Shown one piece after another: positions 1 through 6,166 of a stretch of 9,890 nt of DNA. Location: contig JAQTMD010000048.1 of assembly GCA_028714595.1 (NCBI GenBank), forward strand, positions 1-9,890. Reading direction: 5' to 3'. A program made the position numbers and the translations under genes. The DNA comes from Candidatus Omnitrophota bacterium. Lineage in GTDB: Bacteria; Omnitrophota; Gorgyraeia; Gygaellales; Profunditerraquicolaceae. The notes beneath the pieces were generated by a model, which did no database searches, was not told the DNA's origin, and was given only the letters and a program-made list of their open reading frames with translations. Every line of letters begins with the position of its first letter. Positions within the stretch are counted from its first letter, which is position 1.

Positions 1-427
1 GACCCGCGCGCCTTCCTTCGACAACGCCGATCAGGCCCTCTCTATCTGCAAGCGCCACTGCGCAGGCATAGTATGCCCCGCGCGGTTTGACCGGAAGCCC
101 TTCCAAGGCTGCCAGCAGCTTCCGGTTGTTCTTTTCGTCGTTTTTATCCCGGCCGCTGTAGCGCGCCGAACGCACGCCCGGGGCGCCGTTCAGCGCGCGG
201 ACGCAGAGGCCGGAATCTTCCCCCAGCGCCAGCGTACCCGTAAAACGGGCGGCCTTCACCGCCTTTTTTATCGCGTTGTCGCTAAACGTCGAGCCGTTCT
301 CACGGATCGCCGGCACGCGGGAAAAATCCGCCAGCGACTTGATGGCAAGCGGCACCCCCCGCAAAATCTCTTTTATTTCTTCGAGTTTTTTCCTGTTCCT
401 TGTGGCGACGACCAGCTCTCTGCGCAT
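1..427 (-). CDS. rdgB: XTP/dITP diphosphatase (RdgB/HAM1 family), 3' end cut off by window edge
   Basis: House-cleaning nucleotide pyrophosphatase: hydrolyses dITP, XTP and ITP to the monophosphate plus pyrophosphate, keeping deaminated purines out of DNA and RNA; cytoplasmic. I translated this by hand from an ATG at 427-425. 142 residues are visible of about 200 expected, so the C-terminal quarter, with the usual SHRG-type motif, lies outside. Visible family signatures are ATRNRKK near residues 8-14 (the ATxNxxK substrate loop), the E-N-G-S-T-F segment near 43-48, and GEDSGL at 69-74 followed by NGAPGVRSARYSG. D71 matches the catalytic Asp; the residue before it is Glu where E. coli has Asp, a substitution I believe is common in the family. 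The start lies one base after the rph stop, so translation is probably coupled to rph. rph-rdgB adjacency is widespread in bacteria and supports the call. Confidence 0.95.
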   Translation of the reverse strand, partial: MRRELVVATRNRKKLEEIKEILRGVPLAIKSLADFSRVPAIRENGSTFSDNAIKKAVKAARFTGTLALGEDSGLCVRALNGAPGVRSARYSGRDKNDEKNNRKLLAALEGLPVKPRGAYYACAVALADREGLIGVVEGRRAG

Positions 428-428
428 G

Positions 429-1145
429 CTATTTTACGACGTCTTTCAGAAGTTTCTTCTGGATCGCGATAAGCTCTTTGATGCCGCACTCGGCGAGCCC
501 CAGCAGCCTGTTCATTTCGTCCTTATCGAAGGTCGCCCGTTCTCCGGTGCCCTGGATCTCGATAAACTCTCCGGCAGAGGTCATCACGATGTTCATATCC
601 ACGTCTGCCTTGGAATCTTCCTCATAACTCAGATCGAGCACCGGCGTCTTTTTGATGATCCCCACGCTGGTGGCGGCCACGAATTCCCTGACCGGGATCG
701 CGGCTATCATTCCCCGGCTCTTTAATTTCGCCAGGGCGTCGACCAGCGCCACGAAACTGCCCGTTATCGACGCGGTACGCGTGCCGCCGTCGCCCTGGAT
801 CACGTCGCAGTCGATCCAGATGGTGCGTTCCCCCATTTTCTTGAGTTCCGTCACCGCGCGCAGAGACCTGCCGACCAGCCGCTGGATCTCGAAGGTCCGG
901 CCGGAATCTTTATTGCGCATCATGCGCGTCGCGCACGAACGCGGGAGCATCCCGTATTCCGCGGTCACCCAGCCCGTGCCAGAACCTTTCAAGAACGGCG
1001 GGACATTTTCGTCGACCGACGCCGTGCAGATCACTTTGGTATCGCCCAGCTGTATCTCGCACGAACCTTCGGCATACTTATTGCAATTCCTGGTTATGGT
1101 CACCGGCCGTAACTGGTCCGGTTGACGTCCGTCATTCCTATTCAT
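429..1145 (-). CDS. rph: Ribonuclease PH
   Basis: Phosphate-dependent 3'-to-5' exoribonuclease that trims the 3' ends of tRNA precursors, releasing nucleoside diphosphates; works as a hexameric ring in the cytoplasm. The 238-residue product has the usual full length and aligns by eye along its whole length with E. coli RNase PH. Landmarks are RPVTITRN at 13-20, GWVTAEYGMLPRS at 58-70, SGRTFEIQRL at 81-90, DCDVIQGDGGTRTASITG at 112-129 and EDSKADVDMNIVMT at 176-189; D177 and D183 correspond to the metal-binding acidic pair. The ATG at 1145 has a clear AAGGAG five bases upstream. It follows the largest gap of the window (48 bases) and is followed after one base by rdgB. Nothing looks broken. 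Confidence 0.97.
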   Translation of the reverse strand: MNRNDGRQPDQLRPVTITRNCNKYAEGSCEIQLGDTKVICTASVDENVPPFLKGSGTGWVTAEYGMLPRSCATRMMRNKDSGRTFEIQRLVGRSLRAVTELKKMGERTIWIDCDVIQGDGGTRTASITGSFVALVDALAKLKSRGMIAAIPVREFVAATSVGIIKKTPVLDLSYEEDSKADVDMNIVMTSAGEFIEIQGTGERATFDKDEMNRLLGLAECGIKELIAIQKKLLKDVVK

Positions 1146-1193
1146 ACACGCTCCTTGTATAGAGATGAACGTCCCCGTAGGGGGTGGAACGGG
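1146..1193 (-). other. Longest intergenic gap (48 bp), holds the rph ribosome binding site
   Basis: This is the only gap above 14 bases in the array. On the minus strand it carries AAGGAG at 1156-1151, five bases before the rph ATG. It also holds a short C4/G4 inverted repeat around 1172-1183 without a T-run. I see no convincing -35/-10 pair: a TATACA-like hexamer sits immediately before the Shine-Dalgarno, too close to the ATG to serve a normal leader. If rph-rdgB has its own promoter it is more likely inside the upstream coding region. Confidence 0.6.
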
Positions 1194-2621
1194 TTAATCG
1201 TTAACGATGATCCTGTTCCTTCCTTCCTGCTTCGCCTGGTAGAGCGCACGGTCTGCCGCCCCGATAAGCTCTTCTTTGGACATCTTCTCCTGGAAGGTTG
1301 AAATGCCGCCCGAGATCGTGACCCTGATGATCTTGTTCGTCTCCTCGTTCGGGGGGTCGATTTCTGCGACAGAGCCCCTGATCTTTCCCGCGACTACTTT
1401 GGTGCCGCGAATGTTGGTCACCGGAAGGAGGACCACGATCTCGTCCCCGCCGTAACGGCAGATGATATCGACCTGGCGGACATTCTGCCGGATGATGGCA
1501 GCGACCTGCTTCAGCACGCGGTCGCCCTCCAGGTGTCCGTAATGGTCGTTGTAGCTCTTGAAGCCGTCGATATCGAACATGATCAAGCTCAAGGGGTGCT
1601 TATACCGTTGGGCACGCAGGATCTCGAGGTTCAGCTCTTCCTGGAAATACCGGTGATTGAAGAGGCCGGTCAGCGCATCCGTGACCGCCATCGAGGCTAG
1701 TTTCTCGCATAGGCGGATGTTCTCGATCTGCGTGACGGTCTGGTGCGCCAGGAGCGACAGGTCGCGCAGGTCTTCGTCGGTGAACACCGACATCTGGGCC
1801 AGCTTGTCGGTCACGTTCATGACGCCGATGACATGGTTATCGACTTTAAGCGGCAGCGAAATAAAGGACTTGGTCCGGTACTGGCCGGTGCGCAGGTGTT
1901 TACGCAGGCGCGGGTCGGAATCGATGTCGCGCACCACCAGCGCCTCGCCTTCCCGGGCGACCCAGCCGGCGACCAGTTCTCCGATCTTGATGCGCAGCCC
2001 CATCTTCTTCTGGTCCGTGCCCTTGAAACCCTTGATCACCAGTTCCTGGGTGGATTCGTCTATCATCATCAGCGACGCGCGTTCCGCCTCGGCGATGGAG
2101 ACGGCCTGGTCGGTGACAAAATCGGCCAGGTCTTCCAGGTCAAAGATCTCTCCGATGCGCTTGTAGGCGTCCATGATGATCTCGAGCTTCACCTTCTCTT
2201 TTTCCAGGCGCTCGATCAGCTCGACGTTGCGCGCGGCCAGGTGCTGTTTTTCCAGGCTGCGCTTTATCACGAGCTTCAGGTGGTCGAAATCGAACGGTTT
2301 GATGATGTAATCGTAGGCGCCGACCTTGAGCGCCTCGATCGCCGACGAGATGGTGGCGTATCCGGTCAGGATGATGAAGTTCGTCTGCGGGGAGATGCGG
2401 TTGAGCGCGCGCATCAGCTCGATGCCCTGGATGTCAGGCAGCACCAGGTCCAGGATAGCGAGGTTGAACTGTTGTTTCTTTGCCAGGTCTATCGCCGTCG
2501 ACCCCTTATTCGCGGAGACGACGGTGTACGCTTCATCCAGCAGACCCGCCTTGAGATGTTCGGAGAGTATCTTATCGTCGTCGACGACCAGGATGACTTC
2601 TTTGGTATTGGCGTGTTCCAT
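1194..2621 (-). CDS. Response regulator with receiver, GAF and GGDEF domains; predicted diguanylate cyclase
   Basis: Output half of a two-component system: phosphorylation should switch synthesis of the second messenger c-di-GMP from two GTP. The 475-residue product has a receiver at about 8-122 (acidic D14/D15, phospho-acceptor D58, T86 in ILTGYA, K108 in IIKPF), a short helical linker, a GAF sensor domain at about 160-303 and a GGDEF cyclase at about 312-473. Counting against PleD with a constant offset of 23, the metal Asp is D350, substrate contacts are N358 and D367, the signature is GGDEI at 391-395, and the product-inhibition site RxxD is R382-D385. D367 at the specificity position argues for c-di-GMP rather than the Ser-type cGAMP-making enzymes. 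The last signature residue is Ile, not Phe. Translation starts at 2621, three bases after the kinase stop, with an optimal Shine-Dalgarno inside the kinase gene. The GAF ligand is unknown. Confidence 0.94.
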   Translation of the reverse strand: MEHANTKEVILVVDDDKILSEHLKAGLLDEAYTVVSANKGSTAIDLAKKQQFNLAILDLVLPDIQGIELMRALNRISPQTNFIILTGYATISSAIEALKVGAYDYIIKPFDFDHLKLVIKRSLEKQHLAARNVELIERLEKEKVKLEIIMDAYKRIGEIFDLEDLADFVTDQAVSIAEAERASLMMIDESTQELVIKGFKGTDQKKMGLRIKIGELVAGWVAREGEALVVRDIDSDPRLRKHLRTGQYRTKSFISLPLKVDNHVIGVMNVTDKLAQMSVFTDEDLRDLSLLAHQTVTQIENIRLCEKLASMAVTDALTGLFNHRYFQEELNLEILRAQRYKHPLSLIMFDIDGFKSYNDHYGHLEGDRVLKQVAAIIRQNVRQVDIICRYGGDEIVVLLPVTNIRGTKVVAGKIRGSVAEIDPPNEETNKIIRVTISGGISTFQEKMSKEELIGAADRALYQAKQEGRNRIIVND

Positions 2622-2624
2622 ACG

Positions 2625-4541
2625 TTATCCTCCTCCTGCTGAAGTTTGAGGCCGCTTGACCGGTAAAGAGATAATAAAGGTCGTACCCTGGTTAAGCTCG
2701 GAAAACACCTGGATGGAACCGCCGTGCTCGCTGACCGTGGCCCTGGTGATGCTCAGTCCCAGGCCGAGGCCGCGGCTCTTCGTGGTAAAGAACGGCGTGA
2801 ACAGGTTTTCCAGCGCCTCTTTGCTCATCCCGGTGCCGGTATCGACTACCTTGATACGCACCTCACTCTGGTCGACGTAGGTAAAGATGCCGAGCTTTCC
2901 CCCCTGCGGCATGGCCTGCACGGCATTGACGATCAGATTATGCATGGCCTCGCGCAGCTGCAAGCCGTCCGCCTTGATATGCGGCAATTGCTGGTCCAGT
3001 TCCTTATCGACGCTGATCTTGCTGTGCTTGAACATCTCCTGGAGGTTGGGAAATGCCAGGAGGCTCTCGATCAGGTAATTGACGTCCACGTCGCTGAAGA
3101 TCAGCTTTTTGGGATAGCTAAAACGCAGGACGTTGGCGATGGTCTCGTTGGCGCTGGTCAGGCTTTCCTCGACGCCTTTGAGATTCGGCACGAACTGCGG
3201 GCACTCCCTGTTCATCTTCGATTTGAGATTGTAAAGGCTGGTCTGGATCTCGGCAAAGGTATTGCGCAGCTCGTGGCTGACGGCGGTGGCCATGCGGCCC
3301 ATTGCAGCCATGCGTTCGAATTCAAGCAGTTGTTTCTGGGCGGCCTCGAGCTGCTGGGCGCTGTACGAGACCTGCGACTCCAGCGTCTCGACGTTGCGGG
3401 AGCAGACTTCCAGCTGCCGGTTCGCCGCCAGGAGCTGCTGCATGGTCTTGTTGAAGAAATTCGCCAGTTCCTCGATCTCGTCGTTGGAACTGATCTCGAT
3501 GCGGTGCGTGAAGTCTCCCCGCGCAAAGGCCTCGATACCCCAGTACAGCTTGTTCACCGATGCGGCGATGGCCCCGCCGTTTATGAGGCCGATCAACAGC
3601 GAAAGGCAGACTGACAGGACTACCGCGATGATAAAAATCTTGGTCAGCTCGTCGCGCTGGGCGAAAATGCTTTTCTCGGGCAGGCCGATGCCCAGGATCC
3701 CCACGGCCTCGTCTTTGACGTTATACAACGTGGTATAGCTCGCCAGGTACCAGTTGCCAGAGACTGCCATGCGCCCGAAGTAATCGCGCTTTTGTTCCAG
3801 CAGGACCGCGGCCGCCTGAGTATCCAGCTTGCTTCCGACGGCCTTTTCCTTGCTTTTGAAAGGCACGTCGGAACATACGCGCACGTCACCGAGGAATATG
3901 CTCGAGACAAGGTCCGTGCCCCTGGTGATCTTCTCGATGACAACGGCGTTGTTGTTGTTCAAAAGGTAGCCCGCGGTCATGGTGCCGACGATGATCTCAT
4001 TATTGTTGATAAGCGGCATGGAGGCCTTGATCACGAGTCCCCGGGGCTCGGGAACCCCGGCGATGGCCGCCTTTTCCAGGAGCCCGAGTTGCTGGAGTTC
4101 TCCGGCATCCAGCACTTCCGTGGCGAGGTTGGTCTGGTTGCGCAGGGCCCGGCGCACGTAGTAATCGCGGCTGTAATCCCGGCCTTCGAAAGCGGGGTTC
4201 GTCATCGAGACCAGGACTTTTCCGTAGTTGTCCGTGATGATAAAAAAATCAAGACGGTTGTCCCTTACGATCTTGGCATACTCGTTCTTCAGGAGGTCGA
4301 TCTGGTCTTCGCCGATGAGCGCATAGATCCTGCGGTTCTGGTCGCGTACGATGAACTTCAGGTTGTCGTTGACGCTCCGGTAGGCGCTCTGGGCTATCTT
4401 GAGGTTGTTCGTCAGGCGCTGGTTGGCTGCTCCGATGGCCATCCGGTGCAGGAAAATGATGGTGATGAGGCCCACCACCGCCAGCGGCACGACCGACGTC
4501 CACAAAAGCGTCTGGAATAATTTTACCTGAAATTTTTTCAT
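2625..4541 (-). CDS. Membrane sensor histidine kinase with periplasmic Cache domain and HAMP
   Basis: Sensor kinase, surely the partner of the receiver-GAF-GGDEF protein encoded three bases downstream. The 638-residue product has transmembrane helix 1 at about 8-32, a large extracytoplasmic region at 33-300, helix 2 at about 302-325, HAMP at about 322-375, a coiled coil to about 412, a dimerisation/phospho-acceptor domain with H423 in SHELRNT, and an ATPase domain. N-box residues are N535 and N539, the G1 box is DTGTGM from D567, the F box is FTPFFTTK and the G2 box is GLGLGLSI at 591-598. The outer region has GRDYSRDYY near 120-128, then an IFLGDVRV and a GILGIGLPE segment, resembling double Cache (Cache_3-Cache_2-like) sensors. 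I chose the ATG at 4541, behind AAGGA and four bases after the fumB stop, because the upstream 17 residues overlap fumB and are not kinase-like. The conserved Pro of HExRNP is Thr here. Confidence 0.95.
   Translation of the reverse strand: MKKFQVKLFQTLLWTSVVPLAVVGLITIIFLHRMAIGAANQRLTNNLKIAQSAYRSVNDNLKFIVRDQNRRIYALIGEDQIDLLKNEYAKIVRDNRLDFFIITDNYGKVLVSMTNPAFEGRDYSRDYYVRRALRNQTNLATEVLDAGELQQLGLLEKAAIAGVPEPRGLVIKASMPLINNNEIIVGTMTAGYLLNNNNAVVIEKITRGTDLVSSIFLGDVRVCSDVPFKSKEKAVGSKLDTQAAAVLLEQKRDYFGRMAVSGNWYLASYTTLYNVKDEAVGILGIGLPEKSIFAQRDELTKIFIIAVVLSVCLSLLIGLINGGAIAASVNKLYWGIEAFARGDFTHRIEISSNDEIEELANFFNKTMQQLLAANRQLEVCSRNVETLESQVSYSAQQLEAAQKQLLEFERMAAMGRMATAVSHELRNTFAEIQTSLYNLKSKMNRECPQFVPNLKGVEESLTSANETIANVLRFSYPKKLIFSDVDVNYLIESLLAFPNLQEMFKHSKISVDKELDQQLPHIKADGLQLREAMHNLIVNAVQAMPQGGKLGIFTYVDQSEVRIKVVDTGTGMSKEALENLFTPFFTTKSRGLGLGLSITRATVSEHGGSIQVFSELNQGTTFIISLPVKRPQTSAGGG
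2628..2637 (-). promoter_or_regulatory. Shine-Dalgarno for the response regulator, embedded in the kinase 3' end
   Basis: The minus strand reads AGGAGGAGGA, followed by the kinase TAA and, three bases later, the response-regulator ATG. The three GGA triplets encode the kinase's last residues, Gly-Gly-Gly. An AGGAGG core can be placed seven or ten bases before the ATG, so initiation should be strong and coupled to kinase termination. Confidence 0.85.
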
Positions 4542-4545
4542 GTTT

Positions 4546-5067
4546 TCAGTCCTTGTACACGGACTTCCCCCGGCTGTCGATTGCCACGACAAGCGGTAAA
4601 CGCTCGACGCGAAGCCGTTGCACGGCCTCGGGCCCCAGGTTATTGAACGCGACGACCGATGCCTCTTGCACGTACGTGGAAATCAGCGCACCGCAGCCGG
4701 CGCAGGCGACGAAATACACTGCCTTGTGTCTTTTGATGGCCCGGCGCACCTCCGAGGAGCGGTTCCCTTTGCCGATCATTGCCGCGACCCCCTTTGAGAG
4801 CAACAGCGGCGTCAGGGCGTCCATCCGGCGGGAAGTGGTCGGACCGCAGGAACCGATGACCTTTCCTTTGGGTGTCCCGGTCGGCCCGCAGTAATAGATG
4901 ATCGAGCCCTTGAGTTCAAAAGGAAGCTTGGCGCCCCGTCGTAAGGCCGCTGCCAGACGAACGTGCGCCTGGTCGCGGGCAGTATACACGACGCCGGTCA
5001 GGAACACTTCCTGGCCGCAACGCAGGTTCTCAAGCGTCCTCGAAGATAACGGGGTTGCCAGTTCCAT
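4546..5067 (-). CDS. fumB: Class I fumarate hydratase (or tartrate dehydratase) beta subunit
   Basis: Small, C-terminal-domain subunit of the oxygen-sensitive Fe-S hydro-lyase that interconverts fumarate and L-malate; pairs with the alpha subunit encoded at 6167-7009. The 173 residues match the usual size of the separate beta subunit. Family landmarks are LTGVVYTARDQAH at about 23-35, IYYCGPTG near 57-64, GSCGPTTSRRMD near 72-83, MIGKGNR near 96-102 and an ACAGCGAL segment near 121-128. The ATG at 5067 follows AAGGA with only two bases of spacing, shorter than usual, so expression may depend on coupling with the lipoprotein gene that ends eight bases upstream. Sequence alone does not cleanly separate fumarase from L(+)-tartrate dehydratase; fumarase is the commoner activity. 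The symbol fumB here means the beta subunit, not E. coli FumB. Confidence 0.93.
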   Translation of the reverse strand: MELATPLSSRTLENLRCGQEVFLTGVVYTARDQAHVRLAAALRRGAKLPFELKGSIIYYCGPTGTPKGKVIGSCGPTTSRRMDALTPLLLSKGVAAMIGKGNRSSEVRRAIKRHKAVYFVACAGCGALISTYVQEASVVAFNNLGPEAVQRLRVERLPLVVAIDSRGKSVYKD

Positions 5068-5075
5068 AATCCTTA

Positions 5076-6152
5076 CTATTGTCCGGAGCCGAATTCCCGG
5101 CTTAATGACTCCATCAACAGTTTTTGTAATTCGGCTTCGTCTTTGACCTTTTTGGCGCCGGCCACCTCGGGCGGCACGCGCACGCCTTCGGACGGATAGG
5201 CAGCCGTTTCCCGGGCGCGCAGCGCAGCCTTCATCACTTTCGGATTGTCCTTTGCCCTGATGGATACCGTCATCGAGACATCCGAACCCAGCGGCAGGAA
5301 CGTATCCTTTGCCACAAAGTTCCTGCCCGTAAAAGATTCGACGTTGACGTTGACATCCGGTCCCGACTGCTGCCGGGCATAGGCCATAATGGTCTGCTCC
5401 AGGGCGTCGGTGAGCTTTTTGTCCTTGATATCGAGTTCATACGCGGGATTTCCGGCGAACTGCCCGTCGGCAACGGAAGCGATGAACGAACCGTTGGAAA
5501 ACTCCTCGCTCCGCAAATAGGAAAACATCGAGCCCAGGGCATCCTGCAGTTCTTTCGGGAATTCCTTCATCAGTTCTTCTTTATTCGCGCCCTGCGGGCT
5601 GTTGCGCATGGCCTCTGCGACTTCCCAGAACTTATCCAGGTAGGGCTGGTGTACGCTGTACCAGGCGTCCTGGATCTTCAGGCAGACGTTTGAACCGATA
5701 ATATATTGTTCGGTCTTTTTGCTCTTGATTTTCCGGGAGACCTCGGCCATCTGCTTTTCCATTTCAGCCCGCATGAGCGGGTCATCCTGCATCTTTTTGA
5801 TCTGTTCCTCTGTGGCGCCGTTTTTCCTTGCCTGGGCAATGGCGGCCTCAGAGGCAGCGTTGAAAAATCCCTGGGGGTCAAAGGCATAGTCTTTTATCTC
5901 GGAGACCGTGTGGATGGTCTTGGCCGGAAAATCAGTCTCGGAGGACTGCTCGGTCTTCATGCTGAAAAGACCTTCCATGGTCAGTTCCTGCACCGAGATC
6001 GACTTCTGCCGCGGGACGGACTGTGTCGCCTTCTGCATGTTGTCCAGCAGTTCTTTCTTTTCAATGGCCGCTCCCTGCCCGCATGCCGTAAGCACCATGC
6101 CGAACAATACCCCCGCGACCATGCCCAACCTTGTTGCCGTATTCCGTTTCAT
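5076..6152 (-). CDS. Predicted lipoprotein of unknown function, between fumarase subunit genes
   Basis: I do not recognise this family. The 358-residue product begins with a type II signal peptide: positive MKRNTATR, a hydrophobic stretch at about 9-21, and a lipobox LTAC with the lipidated Cys at 24, followed by Gly-Gln, so it should be anchored in a membrane facing the periplasm. The mature part is polar, with a Lys/Glu/Met-rich helical segment around 105-145. Short strand-like segments follow (a YIIGSNVCLKI segment and an AWYSV segment). This spacing loosely recalls LppX/LolA-like or DUF6612-type lipoproteins that wrap a hydrophobic cargo; that resemblance is my inference, not a match. The C-terminal 40 residues are charged and probably helical. 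The ATG at 6152 has AAGGAG five bases upstream. It sits 14 bases after fumA and eight before fumB, so it is co-transcribed with both. No transmembrane segment follows the signal peptide. Confidence 0.85.
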   Translation of the reverse strand: MKRNTATRLGMVAGVLFGMVLTACGQGAAIEKKELLDNMQKATQSVPRQKSISVQELTMEGLFSMKTEQSSETDFPAKTIHTVSEIKDYAFDPQGFFNAASEAAIAQARKNGATEEQIKKMQDDPLMRAEMEKQMAEVSRKIKSKKTEQYIIGSNVCLKIQDAWYSVHQPYLDKFWEVAEAMRNSPQGANKEELMKEFPKELQDALGSMFSYLRSEEFSNGSFIASVADGQFAGNPAYELDIKDKKLTDALEQTIMAYARQQSGPDVNVNVESFTGRNFVAKDTFLPLGSDVSMTVSIRAKDNPKVMKAALRARETAAYPSEGVRVPPEVAGAKKVKDEAELQKLLMESLSREFGSGQ

Positions 6153-6157
6153 CCGCT

Positions 6158-6163
6158 CTCCTT
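6158..6163 (-). promoter_or_regulatory. Shine-Dalgarno of the lipoprotein gene
   Basis: The minus strand reads AAGGAG five bases before the ATG at 6152, inside the 14-base gap after the fumA stop. It is one of the clearest ribosome binding sites in the array and suggests that the lipoprotein is translated independently of fumA. Confidence 0.75.
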
Positions 6164-6166
6164 TTT

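Noticed and set aside
1146..1165. TATACA as a -10 promoter element for rph
   Set aside because: It adjoins the Shine-Dalgarno and lies almost at the ATG, and no -35-like hexamer stands at the right distance.
1165..1190. Possible terminator hairpin between the response regulator and rph
   Set aside because: The stem is only four C-G pairs with a four-base loop and no following T-run, so it does not resemble an intrinsic terminator.
1743..3614. Long plus-strand open frames (about 299 and 296 codons) opposite the regulator and kinase genes
   Set aside because: They are mirror frames of well-supported minus-strand genes, show no family motifs and have odd His/Asp/Leu-rich composition typical of antisense shadows in GC-rich coding DNA.
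3792..4520. Plus-strand open frame of 242 codons opposite the kinase sensor domain
   Set aside because: Antisense shadow of the Cache domain; no recognisable domain and no ribosome binding site evidence.
4542..4592. Longer N-terminus for the histidine kinase
   Set aside because: It overlaps fumB; the ATG at 4541 has AAGGA and is followed directly by a normal positively charged start and transmembrane helix.
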